Source: a virus. From it: a stretch of 54,417 nucleotides of DNA. Location: positions 1 through 54,417 of IMG/VR virus record IMGVR_UViG_3300049893_000864; one strand, 5' to 3'. Positions 33,473 to 39,268 of the stretch are shown one piece after another (position 1 is the stretch's first letter; every line of letters begins with the position of its first letter). A program made the position numbers and the translations under genes. Below the pieces are notes generated by a model. It was not told the DNA's origin. It did no database searches and saw nothing but the letters and a program-made list of their open reading frames with translations.

Positions 33473-33527
33473 CGTTGCGATCCTTCTCCACAGAGTAACC
33501 GTTGTAGCTGACCATCAGTTCAATCAT
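33465..33527 (-). CDS. Possible 20-residue leader peptide
   Basis: A short frame (MIELMVSYNGYSVEKDRNDE) starts behind AAGGACATTGAA in the P13 transcript. Its stop overlaps the ATG of the Cys/His/Asp protein by eight bases. It may couple or attenuate translation of that gene, or simply serve as a ribosome loading site. Confidence 0.5.
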   Translation of the reverse strand: MIELMVSYNGYSVEKDRNDE

Positions 33528-33555
33528 TTCAATGTCCTTGTGTTAGTGTGAGGCT

Positions 33556-33584
33556 ATTATAGCCTCGTCCCGATTAAATGTCAA
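33556..33584 (-). promoter_or_regulatory. Early sigma70 promoter P13 (TTGACA-17-TATAAT)
   Basis: Both hexamers are perfect, with a 17-base spacer. The upstream gene 33574-33765 ends inside it: GACATTTAA gives its last residues and stop. Confidence 0.92.
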
Positions 33585-33765
33585 TAGCCTCACACACGCT
33601 CGCCCGCTCAATGGTAAACGTCCATTCACACTTGCCCATGTACGTGTACGCCTCTTCGTTGGCCTTGCGGTAATGTTCCGCAACCGCATACGATTCGCAC
33701 GGTAGCACGAAAAATTCCTTACTTTCAGGCGCATCGCACTTGCCAATCAGCAGATAAATGAACAT
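33574..33765 (-). CDS. Small conserved-looking phage protein
   Basis: The 63-residue protein (MFIYLLIGKCDAPESKEFFV) has a beta-alpha pattern with LPCESYAVAEHYRKANEEAY. GGGACATAAGCA precedes the ATG and P14 drives it. Its C-terminus EAIDI-stop overlaps the -35 and spacer of P13. No function is recognised. Confidence 0.65.
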   Translation of the reverse strand: MFIYLLIGKCDAPESKEFFVLPCESYAVAEHYRKANEEAYTYMGKCEWTFTIERASVCEAIDI

Positions 33766-33794
33766 TGCTTATGTCCCTGTGTTAGTGTGAGTGC

Positions 33795-33823
33795 ATTATA
33801 GCAGTCGCCCGATTTATTGTCAA
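33795..33823 (-). promoter_or_regulatory. Early sigma70 promoter P14 (TTGACA-17-TATAAT)
   Basis: Both hexamers are perfect, with a 17-base spacer and TGC extension. The TGA in TTGACA is the stop of the upstream 33820-34095 gene. Confidence 0.92.
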
Positions 33824-34095
33824 GCGACTGCGTTGCTTTCGTCGGCAAACCCGAGCATTTTGCTGAAGTAATCCGGTGCCCGATTCCGTACAAGCGCACG
33901 GAAATCCGCATCACTCAATTCCGGTTGCACTTGTGCAACCAGCACGGCCCGTGCGAAAGTTTCCAGCACGTCAGCCTTTATCGAGTACAGATAGTGATAT
34001 TCGCCCTGCTCTTGCACCTGCTTATTCAGTGCAGCAATCTTTGATTGAAACCACTTCTCCCGAACGGCTGGGTCATTGTGTTCAAGCTTGACCAT
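33820..34095 (-). CDS. Helical hypothetical protein
   Basis: The 91-residue protein (MVKLEHNDPAVREKWFQSKI) is predicted helical throughout and acidic at its end. The ATG lies two bases after the stop of the preceding gene with GGGTTAATC upstream. Its stop codon is provided by promoter P14. No family is recognised. Confidence 0.65.
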   Translation of the reverse strand: MVKLEHNDPAVREKWFQSKIAALNKQVQEQGEYHYLYSIKADVLETFARAVLVAQVQPELSDADFRALVRNRAPDYFSKMLGFADESNAVA

Positions 34096-34097
34096 GA

Positions 34098-34292
34098 TTA
34101 ACCCAGCAGTTCATAAGTGATCGCACCGAACTCCGATTCGTGATCGAAGTATGCGAGCGTCTCGCCTCGACTATCAACAATCAAAACCGAGTCACCCTCG
34201 CCCGACTTAACGGATTGCTCCCGAGGGTTCATCACGTTGGCAACATCACGTTGCCAATCCCAATAATTTGTGTATTCCCGAGAGTTAAGCAT
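34098..34292 (-). CDS. Small hypothetical protein
   Basis: The 64-residue protein (MLNSREYTNYWDWQRDVANV) has a helical N-terminus and a beta hairpin end (SVLIVDSRGETLAYFDHES). AAAGGATCAATC precedes the ATG. It is the first of two genes behind P15. Confidence 0.65.
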   Translation of the reverse strand: MLNSREYTNYWDWQRDVANVMNPREQSVKSGEGDSVLIVDSRGETLAYFDHESEFGAITYELLG

Positions 34293-34324
34293 GCTTGATT
34301 GATCCTTTACGATTGAATGGGTGC

Positions 34325-34353
34325 ATTATAGCACCTATTCGATTATTTGTCAA
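34325..34353 (-). promoter_or_regulatory. Early sigma70 promoter P15 (TTGACA-17-TATAAT)
   Basis: Both hexamers are perfect, with a 17-base spacer and TGC extension. It drives 34292-33820. Confidence 0.92.
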
Positions 34354-34380
34354 CCCCCTCGTAAGTGCCTGATTTTAGGC

Positions 34381-34406
34381 AATAAAAAGGGCCGCATGCG
34401 GCCCTT
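34381..34406 (-). terminator. Rho-independent terminator
   Basis: The minus strand has an uninterrupted palindrome AAGGGCCGCA/TGCGGCCCTT followed by TTTATT. It ends the 34433-34675 transcript. Confidence 0.85.
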
Positions 34407-34432
34407 GCTGGTAGGATTGATCCAGCTACCCT

Positions 34433-34675
34433 TTACATGCCCATCGCTCGCACTTGCTTGCGAAGCTTGATTTGTGCGGGGGTGTGTTCAACCTTGATAG
34501 TCTGTCCATCTTTCACGCACCACGCAATGTCGTGCGAGTAGACCGATCCAATCTCAGTCTCGAACCCGTACACTTTTGCGATTCGGGTATTGCCTCGGGC
34601 GTTGTCGAAAATTTCTGCTGTCCAACCATTACTGAGAATGACTTGATCGCCCTTTTTCAGTTCGTTTGTGAACAT
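34433..34675 (-). CDS. Conserved phage protein (GDQVILSNGWTA family)
   Basis: The 80-residue protein has LKKGDQVILSNGWTAEIFDN, ARGNTRIAKVYGFETEIGSV and YSHDIAW, a pattern shared by many phages and resembling a small SH3-like barrel. AAGGACATAGCG precedes the ATG. It has its own promoter P16 and terminator. The function is unknown. Confidence 0.78.
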   Translation of the reverse strand: MFTNELKKGDQVILSNGWTAEIFDNARGNTRIAKVYGFETEIGSVYSHDIAWCVKDGQTIKVEHTPAQIKLRKQVRAMGM

Positions 34676-34703
34676 CGCTATGTCCTTGTGTTAGTGTGAG
34701 TGC

Positions 34704-34733
34704 ATTATAAAGCAAAAAGGGGATTGTTGTCAA
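34704..34733 (-). promoter_or_regulatory. Early sigma70 promoter P16 (TTGACA-18-TATAAT)
   Basis: Both hexamers are perfect; the spacer is 18 bases, one longer than in the other copies, and has no TG extension. Confidence 0.85.
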
Positions 34734-34754
34734 TCCCCTTTGTAAGTCCTTGTT

Positions 34755-34907
34755 TTACCAGCCGATTCGCCGCTTGATTGCATTCACCCTTCGTTTAGCG
34801 CCGAGGACTTCGAACAATCCTAGCGGCTTTCGCTTGCCCGCTTGTGCTATTCGCAGTGCCCGCTTCGCTCGGTCTAGTTGCCCTTTAAGTATCTTCGCCT
34901 TGTTCAA
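34755..34907 (-). CDS. Small basic protein
   Basis: The 50-residue Arg/Lys-rich helical protein (KAKILKGQLDRAKRALRIAQ) could bind nucleic acid. The likely start is TTG at 34907, which overlaps the TGA of the upstream gene and has AAAGGTGG before it. An ATG at 34946 would add 13 residues inside the previous gene. Confidence 0.55.
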   Translation of the reverse strand: MNKAKILKGQLDRAKRALRIAQAGKRKPLGLFEVLGAKRRVNAIKRRIGW

Positions 34908-35191
34908 ACGGCCACCTTTGTCATCTTGATGAACTTGACAGCCCATGCACTAAGGTTGTATTCCTTGCCCGTGCGCTTGCTTGTCATCTTCACGAAACCA
35001 TCGTTCGCCGGTTTCAGTTGGCGAGTGATCATGCGATCACCCACCTTAAGCCGCTTGGGTGCGGCACGTTTCACCAGTTCGACCAGTTCACGGTCCCGGA
35101 CGAATTCCGGGAGTCGCATCACTTCAAACTCCAGCGCCGGTTGTACTTGACGCAAATGATCGAAGTTCGCAGTAAATTCCGCTGCTTTCAT
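34904..35191 (-). CDS. Basic hypothetical protein
   Basis: The 95-residue protein is basic in its second half (LKVGDRMITRQLKPANDGFV, SKRTGKEYNLSAWAVKFIK), which could be a beta-barrel with nucleic-acid affinity. It lies two bases after the upstream gene in the P17 operon. No family is recognised. Confidence 0.65.
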   Translation of the reverse strand: MKAAEFTANFDHLRQVQPALEFEVMRLPEFVRDRELVELVKRAAPKRLKVGDRMITRQLKPANDGFVKMTSKRTGKEYNLSAWAVKFIKMTKVAV

Positions 35192-35193
35192 GA

Positions 35194-35367
35194 TTAAAAC
35201 CCCAATGCCTTGTGAATCGGGAGGAAACGACCAGTGCCTTCTTCACGAAACGCACCATTGACCACTTCGTATTCCACACACTTGCTCGGACGCTTCATCG
35301 CCATCTTCATACCACGAAGCCCCTTACCCACTGCCAAATTCAACGTCTTTTCCTTGCGCTTACGCAT
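35194..35367 (-). CDS. Small basic protein
   Basis: The 57-residue frame starts MRKRKEKTLNLAVGKGLRGM and ends with REEGTGRFLPIHKALGF. It is strongly basic. AAAAGGAGCAACAA precedes the ATG. It is the first gene behind P17, so it is very likely real. Confidence 0.7.
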   Translation of the reverse strand: MRKRKEKTLNLAVGKGLRGMKMAMKRPSKCVEYEVVNGAFREEGTGRFLPIHKALGF

Positions 35368-35394
35368 TTGTTGCTCCTTTTTGACTGTGAATGT

Positions 35395-35423
35395 ATTATA
35401 CCACCGTGGGGATTATTTGTCAA
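35395..35423 (-). promoter_or_regulatory. Early sigma70 promoter P17 (TTGACA-17-TATAAT)
   Basis: Both hexamers are perfect, with a 17-base spacer and TGG extension. It drives 35367-34755. Confidence 0.92.
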
Positions 35424-35427
35424 CCCC

Positions 35428-35601
35428 TTACAGGCAATTCACAATACGAGGGAAAATATGAAAGCCAAGATGGTTCCTATCACTCTCGAACTTCGCTTGT
35501 TCAGCGGCGAGGGTCGCAGTTGCGTACAAACCAAAATTTACTTCTTCGTCAAAATCATCGTAACCGACAAGTTCGTACACAACCAAATTACGCTTATTCA
35601 T
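35428..35601 (-). CDS. Small hypothetical protein
   Basis: The 57-residue protein starts MNKRNLVVYELVGYDDFDEE and continues FGLYATATLAAEQAKFES, a beta-beta-alpha pattern common in small phage proteins. The start at 35601 has AAAAGGATCAAC upstream; longer reading would run into the preceding basic gene. Confidence 0.65.
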   Translation of the reverse strand: MNKRNLVVYELVGYDDFDEEVNFGLYATATLAAEQAKFESDRNHLGFHIFPRIVNCL

Positions 35602-35710
35602 GTTGATCCTTTTGAAGTTGAACCTTCGCCGCCCGACGTTGCGCCTTGCGGGTCTTACCATGTGCGCCCGCCTTGCGCTTGACGACAAATTTTACTAGAT
35701 AGTTACGCAT
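35594..35710 (-). CDS. Tiny basic protein
   Basis: The 38-residue frame (MRNYLVKFVVKRKAGAHGKT and basic tail ending KDQHE) is Arg/Lys-rich. AAGGTGCAAC precedes the ATG at 35710. It overlaps the next start by eight bases. It is reached from P18 through a 124-base leader that can fold. Confidence 0.6.
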   Translation of the reverse strand: MRNYLVKFVVKRKAGAHGKTRKAQRRAAKVQLQKDQHE

Positions 35711-35736
35711 GTTGCACCTTATTACAGAACATAAGA

Positions 35737-35829
35737 GATTCACGAAGGTTCGCCTATATTGAATCAATAGGGTGTGGCAGTGACACACTCATCTTGGCCT
35801 TCGCCTTGATGCCTACTTCAACGTGAATC
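35737..35829 (-). promoter_or_regulatory. Possible structured 5' leader
   Basis: GATTCACG and CGTGAATC form an 8-bp outer stem starting about five bases after the predicted P18 start. Inside is a second possible stem (GTGTG with CACAC). The leader of the small basic gene is unusually long for this island, so it may be a regulatory element. The fold is by eye only. Confidence 0.4.
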
Positions 35830-35840
35830 AATATGGGAGT

Positions 35841-35869
35841 ATTATGCCTTAATTCGGATTATTTGTCAA
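35841..35869 (-). promoter_or_regulatory. Early sigma70 promoter P18 (TTGACA-17-CATAAT)
   Basis: Consensus -35, 17-base spacer and CATAAT. It drives 35710-35428 after a long leader. Confidence 0.88.
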
Positions 35870-35898
35870 CCCCCTCGCAAGTACCTGATTTTAGGCAA

Positions 35899-35936
35899 CA
35901 AAAAAGGGTGCTGGCGATAAAGCGCCTGCACCCTTT
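35899..35936 (-). terminator. Rho-independent terminator of the candidate ncRNA
   Basis: The minus strand reads AAAGGGTGC-A-GGCG, loop, CGCC-A-GCACCCTTT then TTTTG. It is a 13-bp stem with one mismatch and a T run, lying just upstream of promoter P18. Confidence 0.9.
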
Positions 35937-36321
35937 CTTGCCCTTCCTCGCACAGCTTGCGATTGTGTGGGTCAGTTGTGAGTTACCAGATGTTCCACGC
36001 TTTCGCTCCCATCCAGCCTCACCTAGAGAACGGCCCCATTCGTCCGCCGGGTCTGCAAACCACTTCAGCCTTGATTCTCTTGCAGGAGAACCACGACCTA
36101 GCCCTATTCATAACTCTTTTTTATTTACTTCCCTAGACTACTTTTTATCATCAACTACGTTCGGGCATTCGCCCTTGCCGATCCTTAGTGCGTATGTTCT
36201 TCGTCAGTGTGAAGTAACCGCTAAAAGCACACCCTCATCAGTTATGGCTTGCCTTCCGCCAAATGCCGCCTACGCAACGGAAACTGGACTTAACCTGCCA
36301 GCACTCAGGTTGTTTCTCAAT
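35899..36321 (-). ncRNA. Candidate structured non-coding RNA (about 420 nt)
   Basis: Promoter P19 and the terminator at 35899-35936 bound a transcript with no plausible reading frame. Many local hairpins are visible on the minus strand: AACCTG/CAGGTT, TTCCG/CGGAA, GTGTG/CACAC, GGGC-GAAT-GCCC, TTCTC/GAGAA, TCGCA/TGCGA. Purine-rich joiners such as GGGAGCGAAAGCG lie between them. It does not match tmRNA, RNase P RNA or a group I intron core as far as I can check by eye. Every other promoter in the island serves a protein gene, so this unit stands out. The class is unknown. Confidence 0.7.
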
Positions 36322-36327
36322 GGTTGT

Positions 36328-36356
36328 ATTATGCCTTAATTCCTATTTATTGTCAA
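36328..36356 (-). promoter_or_regulatory. Early sigma70 promoter P19 (TTGACA-17-CATAAT)
   Basis: Consensus -35, 17-base spacer and TGG-less CATAAT (AAGGCATAAT). It points into the gene-free stretch and should transcribe the candidate ncRNA. Confidence 0.88.
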
Positions 36357-36623
36357 TAGGTGCAGCTTGGGGTTTGAAGTTTCGAACCTTCAGCTACCAA
36401 GTCTAGTCGCACACTTGTTCGCATTCCGCTCTTGCCCTTGCAAGCCTAGACTCTACACCCTTGTTAGGGCAGGATTGCTCTAGTCAGCTTCGCTCGATGC
36501 GCTCAAGCTTAATGTGCCGCTTGCCATGCCAAGCTACCTGCACCTAACTTGATTGTCAATAGGGGCAGCTTGGGGCTTTCGCCGGGTCAAGCCTTCAACC
36601 CCAAGCTACCTGCACACATTACA
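36357..36623 (-). ncRNA. Second structured, repeat-built region (possible RNA element)
   Basis: Two related elements lie in tandem after the 36626-36979 gene. Element A (36565-36613) is a hairpin with AGCTTGGGG/CCCCAAGCT ends. Element B (36357-36546) has ends that pair over two 7-bp blocks (TAGGTGC/GCACCTA and AGCTTGG/CCAAGCT) and encloses further stems: AGTCTAG/CTAGACT, CCCT-AACA-AGGG, CTTGC-AAGG-GCAAG, TGAAG/CTTCA. Each is followed by CCTATTGACAAT; after B this is the -35 of P19. No reading frame, promoter or terminator of its own was found, so it could be the 3' part of the upstream transcript. Confidence 0.55.
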
Positions 36624-36625
36624 CC

Positions 36626-36979
36626 TTAGTCCGCTTGTGCCCACAAGTACAGACCAACGTTCGCATTCTTCGTAAACCCGACCTTGATGTTGTCCTTTCG
36701 CATTTGGAAACACATGGTCAGGTTGCCGTTCACGGGCAGCAGTTCGTAACCCTTCTTGAGGAACACGTCAACTACTGAAGCTTCGGCCTGATGCTGCGCT
36801 TGCCACGATCCTTCGTGCCAAACGGCATCGAAACCCGTCGCAGCTTCACCCTTAACTTCGGCACCGAGACTCAGAAGAGTATCCGCAATATCCATGAGTT
36901 GTTGCTCGGTCTTAACTTCGGCACTCGGTGCCTTTTGTTCGATCAGTTGCTTCGTCACTTTCGTTCCTTGTTCGTTCAT
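36626..36979 (-). CDS. Hypothetical protein
   Basis: The 117-residue protein ends NLTMCFQMRKDNIKVGFTKN and WAQAD and has an acidic helical first half. With ATG 36979 the predicted P20 transcript leaves a leader of two or three bases. GTG at 36958 has AAGGA at good spacing and is the likelier start (110 residues). It precedes the structured region with no terminator between. Confidence 0.65.
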   Translation of the reverse strand: MNEQGTKVTKQLIEQKAPSAEVKTEQQLMDIADTLLSLGAEVKGEAATGFDAVWHEGSWQAQHQAEASVVDVFLKKGYELLPVNGNLTMCFQMRKDNIKVGFTKNANVGLYLWAQAD

Positions 36980-36988
36980 CGTTTGAGT

Positions 36989-37017
36989 ATTATGCCATAA
37001 AGGGGATTATTTGTCAA
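36989..37017 (-). promoter_or_regulatory. Early sigma70 promoter P20 (TTGACA-17-CATAAT)
   Basis: Consensus -35, 17-base spacer and TGG-CATAAT. It drives 36626-36979. Confidence 0.88.
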
Positions 37018-37042
37018 CCCCCTTCGTAAGTCCTTGTTTTGC

Positions 37043-37306
37043 TTACTTAATCAGGCCCAGACTTGCTTCAAGCGAGTCAAACAGTCGCTGGCATTCTACC
37101 ACCAACGACAGCAGTTCTTCGCCGCTGGAAGAGGATTCTTCTGCATTTGCGGCCACTTGGCCCTTGAGGTTCGCTTGAGAGAACTGGAACACTTCATTGA
37201 TTAGCGCCTGTGCTTCCATTACCAGATCAAGAGCATCTGTCAGATTGTCACACGCCTGATCCATTTTCTCCACCTGTTCCCGGATTGCTTCTGCCTTCTT
37301 ATTCAT
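37043..37306 (-). CDS. Helical acidic protein
   Basis: The 87-residue protein (MNKKAEAIREQVEKMDQACD) is all-helical and acidic with a Ser run (EESSSSGEE). The start at 37306 has AAAAGG eight bases upstream. It is the third gene of the P21 operon. The function is unknown. Confidence 0.68.
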   Translation of the reverse strand: MNKKAEAIREQVEKMDQACDNLTDALDLVMEAQALINEVFQFSQANLKGQVAANAEESSSSGEELLSLVVECQRLFDSLEASLGLIK

Positions 37307-37318
37307 GTTCATTACCTT

Positions 37319-37657
37319 TTAACCGATAGTGGCAAGTGTTGCCACAATATACGCTTCAATCTGAGCAGTTTCATCTTCAGTGAAGTTTTCGATGCCCACA
37401 CCGAGACGTGCGTTGACTGCCAGCTTGAGCAGCTTGTTCGCATCGTTAACCATGTCGGACACTCGCTTGAACGCTTCAATCACCGCTTGTGCGTCCGCTC
37501 GCACCATGTCATCCTTAGTGCCTTCCTCGTTGTCCTTCGTCGCCTCACTCATGATGCGATCAAGCGTATCACGATCCACCTTTGTCATATATCCCTTCGC
37601 CGTCTTATTGAGCGCATCTTCCACCCATGCGTCAAACGTAGTCAGTATTGTACTCAT
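37319..37657 (-). CDS. Helical acidic protein
   Basis: The 112-residue protein (MSTILTTFDAWVEDALNKTA) is helical and acidic. GGGCTAACA precedes the ATG; it lies two bases after the upstream gene. No family is recognised. Confidence 0.68.
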   Translation of the reverse strand: MSTILTTFDAWVEDALNKTAKGYMTKVDRDTLDRIMSEATKDNEEGTKDDMVRADAQAVIEAFKRVSDMVNDANKLLKLAVNARLGVGIENFTEDETAQIEAYIVATLATIG

Positions 37658-37659
37658 TG

Positions 37660-37992
37660 TTAGCCCATCGGGTTTACACGCCGAAGAATGCTATCAACGT
37701 TTTCGAATGCATCGAATTCTGCGTCAGCGTTGAGCGCCGGATCGACATGAAACGTGACATGCAAGGCTTCGTCTTGTTGATCGAACATACACGTAAATCC
37801 CATCGTTCCCATGTGCTCGATCTCTTTGTTGTTCAACGCTTCAATGATAAAACCAATGATAGCATCAAACACTCTTTGCCTTACGACTTCCTTGCGTTGA
37901 TGGAAGAAGTAAATGTTGTTGTCCGCAATGTAGTTTTGTGTGCGTTCCAGTTGTTCCATCGAACAAACAATGCGCCTGTTGCCTTCGTTCAT
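37660..37992 (-). CDS. Hypothetical protein
   Basis: The 110-residue protein (MNEGNRRIVCSMEQLERTQN) has a helical first half and a beta segment MGFTCMFDQQDEALHVTFHV. AAGGAACTAAGAT precedes the ATG. It is first in the three-gene P21 operon. Confidence 0.68.
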   Translation of the reverse strand: MNEGNRRIVCSMEQLERTQNYIADNNIYFFHQRKEVVRQRVFDAIIGFIIEALNNKEIEHMGTMGFTCMFDQQDEALHVTFHVDPALNADAEFDAFENVDSILRRVNPMG

Positions 37993-38027
37993 ATCTTAGT
38001 TCCTTCGTTCGTTGTACGATATGAAGT

Positions 38028-38056
38028 ATTATGTCACAATTCGGATTATTTGTCAA
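38028..38056 (-). promoter_or_regulatory. Early sigma70 promoter P21 (TTGACA-17-CATAAT)
   Basis: Consensus -35, 17-base spacer and CATAAT. Its GGGGTTGACAAATAA is read as the GVDK-stop end of the upstream zinc-ribbon gene. Confidence 0.88.
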
Positions 38057-38273
38057 CCCCCTTAGCTTCCTCATTCCTTGATCCCTTCGGTCGCCCTTTG
38101 GAGGCACTTCGTACACCAATACCTTTGAGCCTTTCGATTATTTCTTCGCTTATTGCATCTTGGAGACACGTCATACACCAATACACTGTTTTGTCCGAAT
38201 CAAGACACACTTCGATCACATAATCTTCGTCGCCACATTCTTGACACTTGGGAGTAACCTTCGTTTCGTTCAT
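38046..38273 (-). CDS. Zinc-ribbon protein, tandem copy 2
   Basis: The 75-residue protein carries CQECGDEDYVIEVCLDSD then VYWCMTCLQ, a two-CxxC zinc ribbon, followed by a basic tail ending GVDK read from promoter P21. It is clearly paralogous to the gene just upstream. The start is aligned with its paralogue (MNETKVTPK); ATGs at 38279 and 38288 are possible. Confidence 0.72.
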   Translation of the reverse strand: MNETKVTPKCQECGDEDYVIEVCLDSDKTVYWCMTCLQDAISEEIIERLKGIGVRSASKGRPKGSRNEEAKGVDK

Positions 38274-38280
38274 ATTCATA

Positions 38281-38421
38281 TCACTCATCTTCGCCCGCCG
38301 CCCTTTGGAGGCACTTCATACACCAGTACATTACTTCACCTGAATCGAATTCCACTTCGATCACATAATCTTCGTCGCCACACTCTTCGCACTTGGGTCT
38401 TACACTCGTTTTCTCGTTCAT
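38281..38421 (-). CDS. Zinc-ribbon protein, tandem copy 1
   Basis: The 46-residue protein (MNEKTSVRPKCEECGDEDYV then MYWCMKCLQRAAGEDE) is essentially one CxxC...CxxC ribbon. AAGGTGATGAAT gives the start at 38421. An inverted repeat 18 bases upstream may be an operator. Its paralogue follows eight bases downstream with an extra C-terminal tail. Confidence 0.7.
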   Translation of the reverse strand: MNEKTSVRPKCEECGDEDYVIEVEFDSGEVMYWCMKCLQRAAGEDE

Positions 38422-38438
38422 ATTCATCACCTTAAAGT

Positions 38439-38455
38439 TGTACAATTTTTGTACA
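38439..38455. promoter_or_regulatory. Perfect inverted repeat, possible operator
   Basis: TGTACAA-TTT-TTGTACA is a 7-bp perfect inverted repeat with a 3-base centre, 18 bases upstream of the first zinc-ribbon gene. It resembles a dimeric repressor site. No consensus early promoter was found in this gap (38422-38647), which also contains a CATGCACC/GGTGCATG hairpin at about 38625-38645. Confidence 0.5.
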
Positions 38456-38647
38456 GTTGTCATAGACAAACTTGCATTATTTTGAGGGTTTAACAAACCT
38501 TCCACGTAGGGTAGTACCAGAACGTGCAAAAACTCGAGTTTTGCCTTTTTTTTCCCTATGAGAAAAATCTAATTAATCTCGGTTTTGGCCTTTTCCTCGG
38601 GCTTTTCGCCAGCCCTTCGGTCACTTCATGCACCATTTGGGTGCATG

Positions 38648-38806
38648 TTAGCCTTGTCCGCTTGTGTAGTCCTCCACCGCCTTAACGCCCGCCCGAATCA
38701 GCGGCTTGATCCACTCGTACAGGTTGATTACACCAACGCTTACAACAATCGCAAGTAGCATGCTTACTGTCAATTGTGCCATACCCAAAAAGAATGCATC
38801 GATCAC
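38648..38806 (-). CDS. Small single-helix membrane protein
   Basis: The 52-residue protein starts at GTG 38806, behind GGGAG at seven bases and overlapping the upstream stop (GTGA). It has one long membrane helix (about 8-30) followed by an amphipathic segment (YEWIKPLIRAGVKAVED). A holin-like or small inhibitor role is possible but unproven. Confidence 0.62.
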   Translation of the reverse strand: MIDAFFLGMAQLTVSMLLAIVVSVGVINLYEWIKPLIRAGVKAVEDYTSGQG

Positions 38807-38985
38807 TTCGGTTCTCCCGTATCTTGTCGCCTCTTGGTGTCACTTGTGACCGCACGTTGACGATCACCTTGCCACGGTTGTTCGTGTACGAATGCGATCA
38901 CGCCCGCAAACACGATTGCACTACCTAGCCATAGGTATGCAGTCACCTTTGAAATGTATTCAGTCAAATCCTTGAACGCCTTCAT
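38803..38985 (-). CDS. Small membrane protein with basic tail
   Basis: The 60-residue protein has one membrane helix (about 16-33) and a basic cytosolic tail (QGDRQRAVTSDTKRRQDTGE). GGAGTGTGAAGCG precedes the ATG. It is coupled to the next membrane protein, so the two may form a pair. Confidence 0.62.
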   Translation of the reverse strand: MKAFKDLTEYISKVTAYLWLGSAIVFAGVIAFVHEQPWQGDRQRAVTSDTKRRQDTGEPK

Positions 38986-39034
38986 CGCTTCACACTCCTT
39001 CAGTGCATCTTATACGTTCGCCGCCTTGATGCGA

Positions 39035-39268
39035 TCAAACGTCACAGGGCTTACCATCATCGACCACCTTTTGCGCTTTATGTCGCACTACAATGCGGTC
39101 AACTAGATCATTGATTTGATCGAGCCTGTTATAGATGCGGTCAACCTCGATGTGTGTCTCGCCTTCAACGTTCTCTGCCATTGCATCCTTGATCGCACAG
39201 ATCGCATCATACAGATGCGATGCAGCTTCCCTTAGATACCTTACTTGTTTGCTTGGTGGTTGTGTCAT
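39035..39268 (-). CDS. Helical hypothetical protein
   Basis: The 77-residue protein (MTQPPSKQVRYLREAASHLY) is helical (AICAIKDAMAENVEGETHIE). GGGTGTATCGA precedes the ATG at 39268, which overlaps the upstream stop. No family is recognised. Confidence 0.62.
   Translation of the reverse strand: MTQPPSKQVRYLREAASHLYDAICAIKDAMAENVEGETHIEVDRIYNRLDQINDLVDRIVVRHKAQKVVDDGKPCDV

Noticed and set aside
36181-36280. Hammerhead ribozyme-like CTGATGAG followed by a stem and CGAAG
   Set aside because: The required GAAA after stem II and a cleavable stem III context are missing.
35899-36321. tmRNA, RNase P RNA or group I intron identity for the ncRNA
   Set aside because: No tag-peptide frame, no RNase P core pattern and no group I P7/S element were found by eye.
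36380-36440. tRNA-like GGTTCGAA motif in the structured region
   Set aside because: The T-arm would need an extra base, and no matching acceptor, D and anticodon arms can be drawn; there is no CCA end.
36531-36559. A further early promoter at the TTGACA at 36554-36559
   Set aside because: No -10 hexamer occurs at 16-19 bases; it seems to be a decayed duplicate of the P19 -35.
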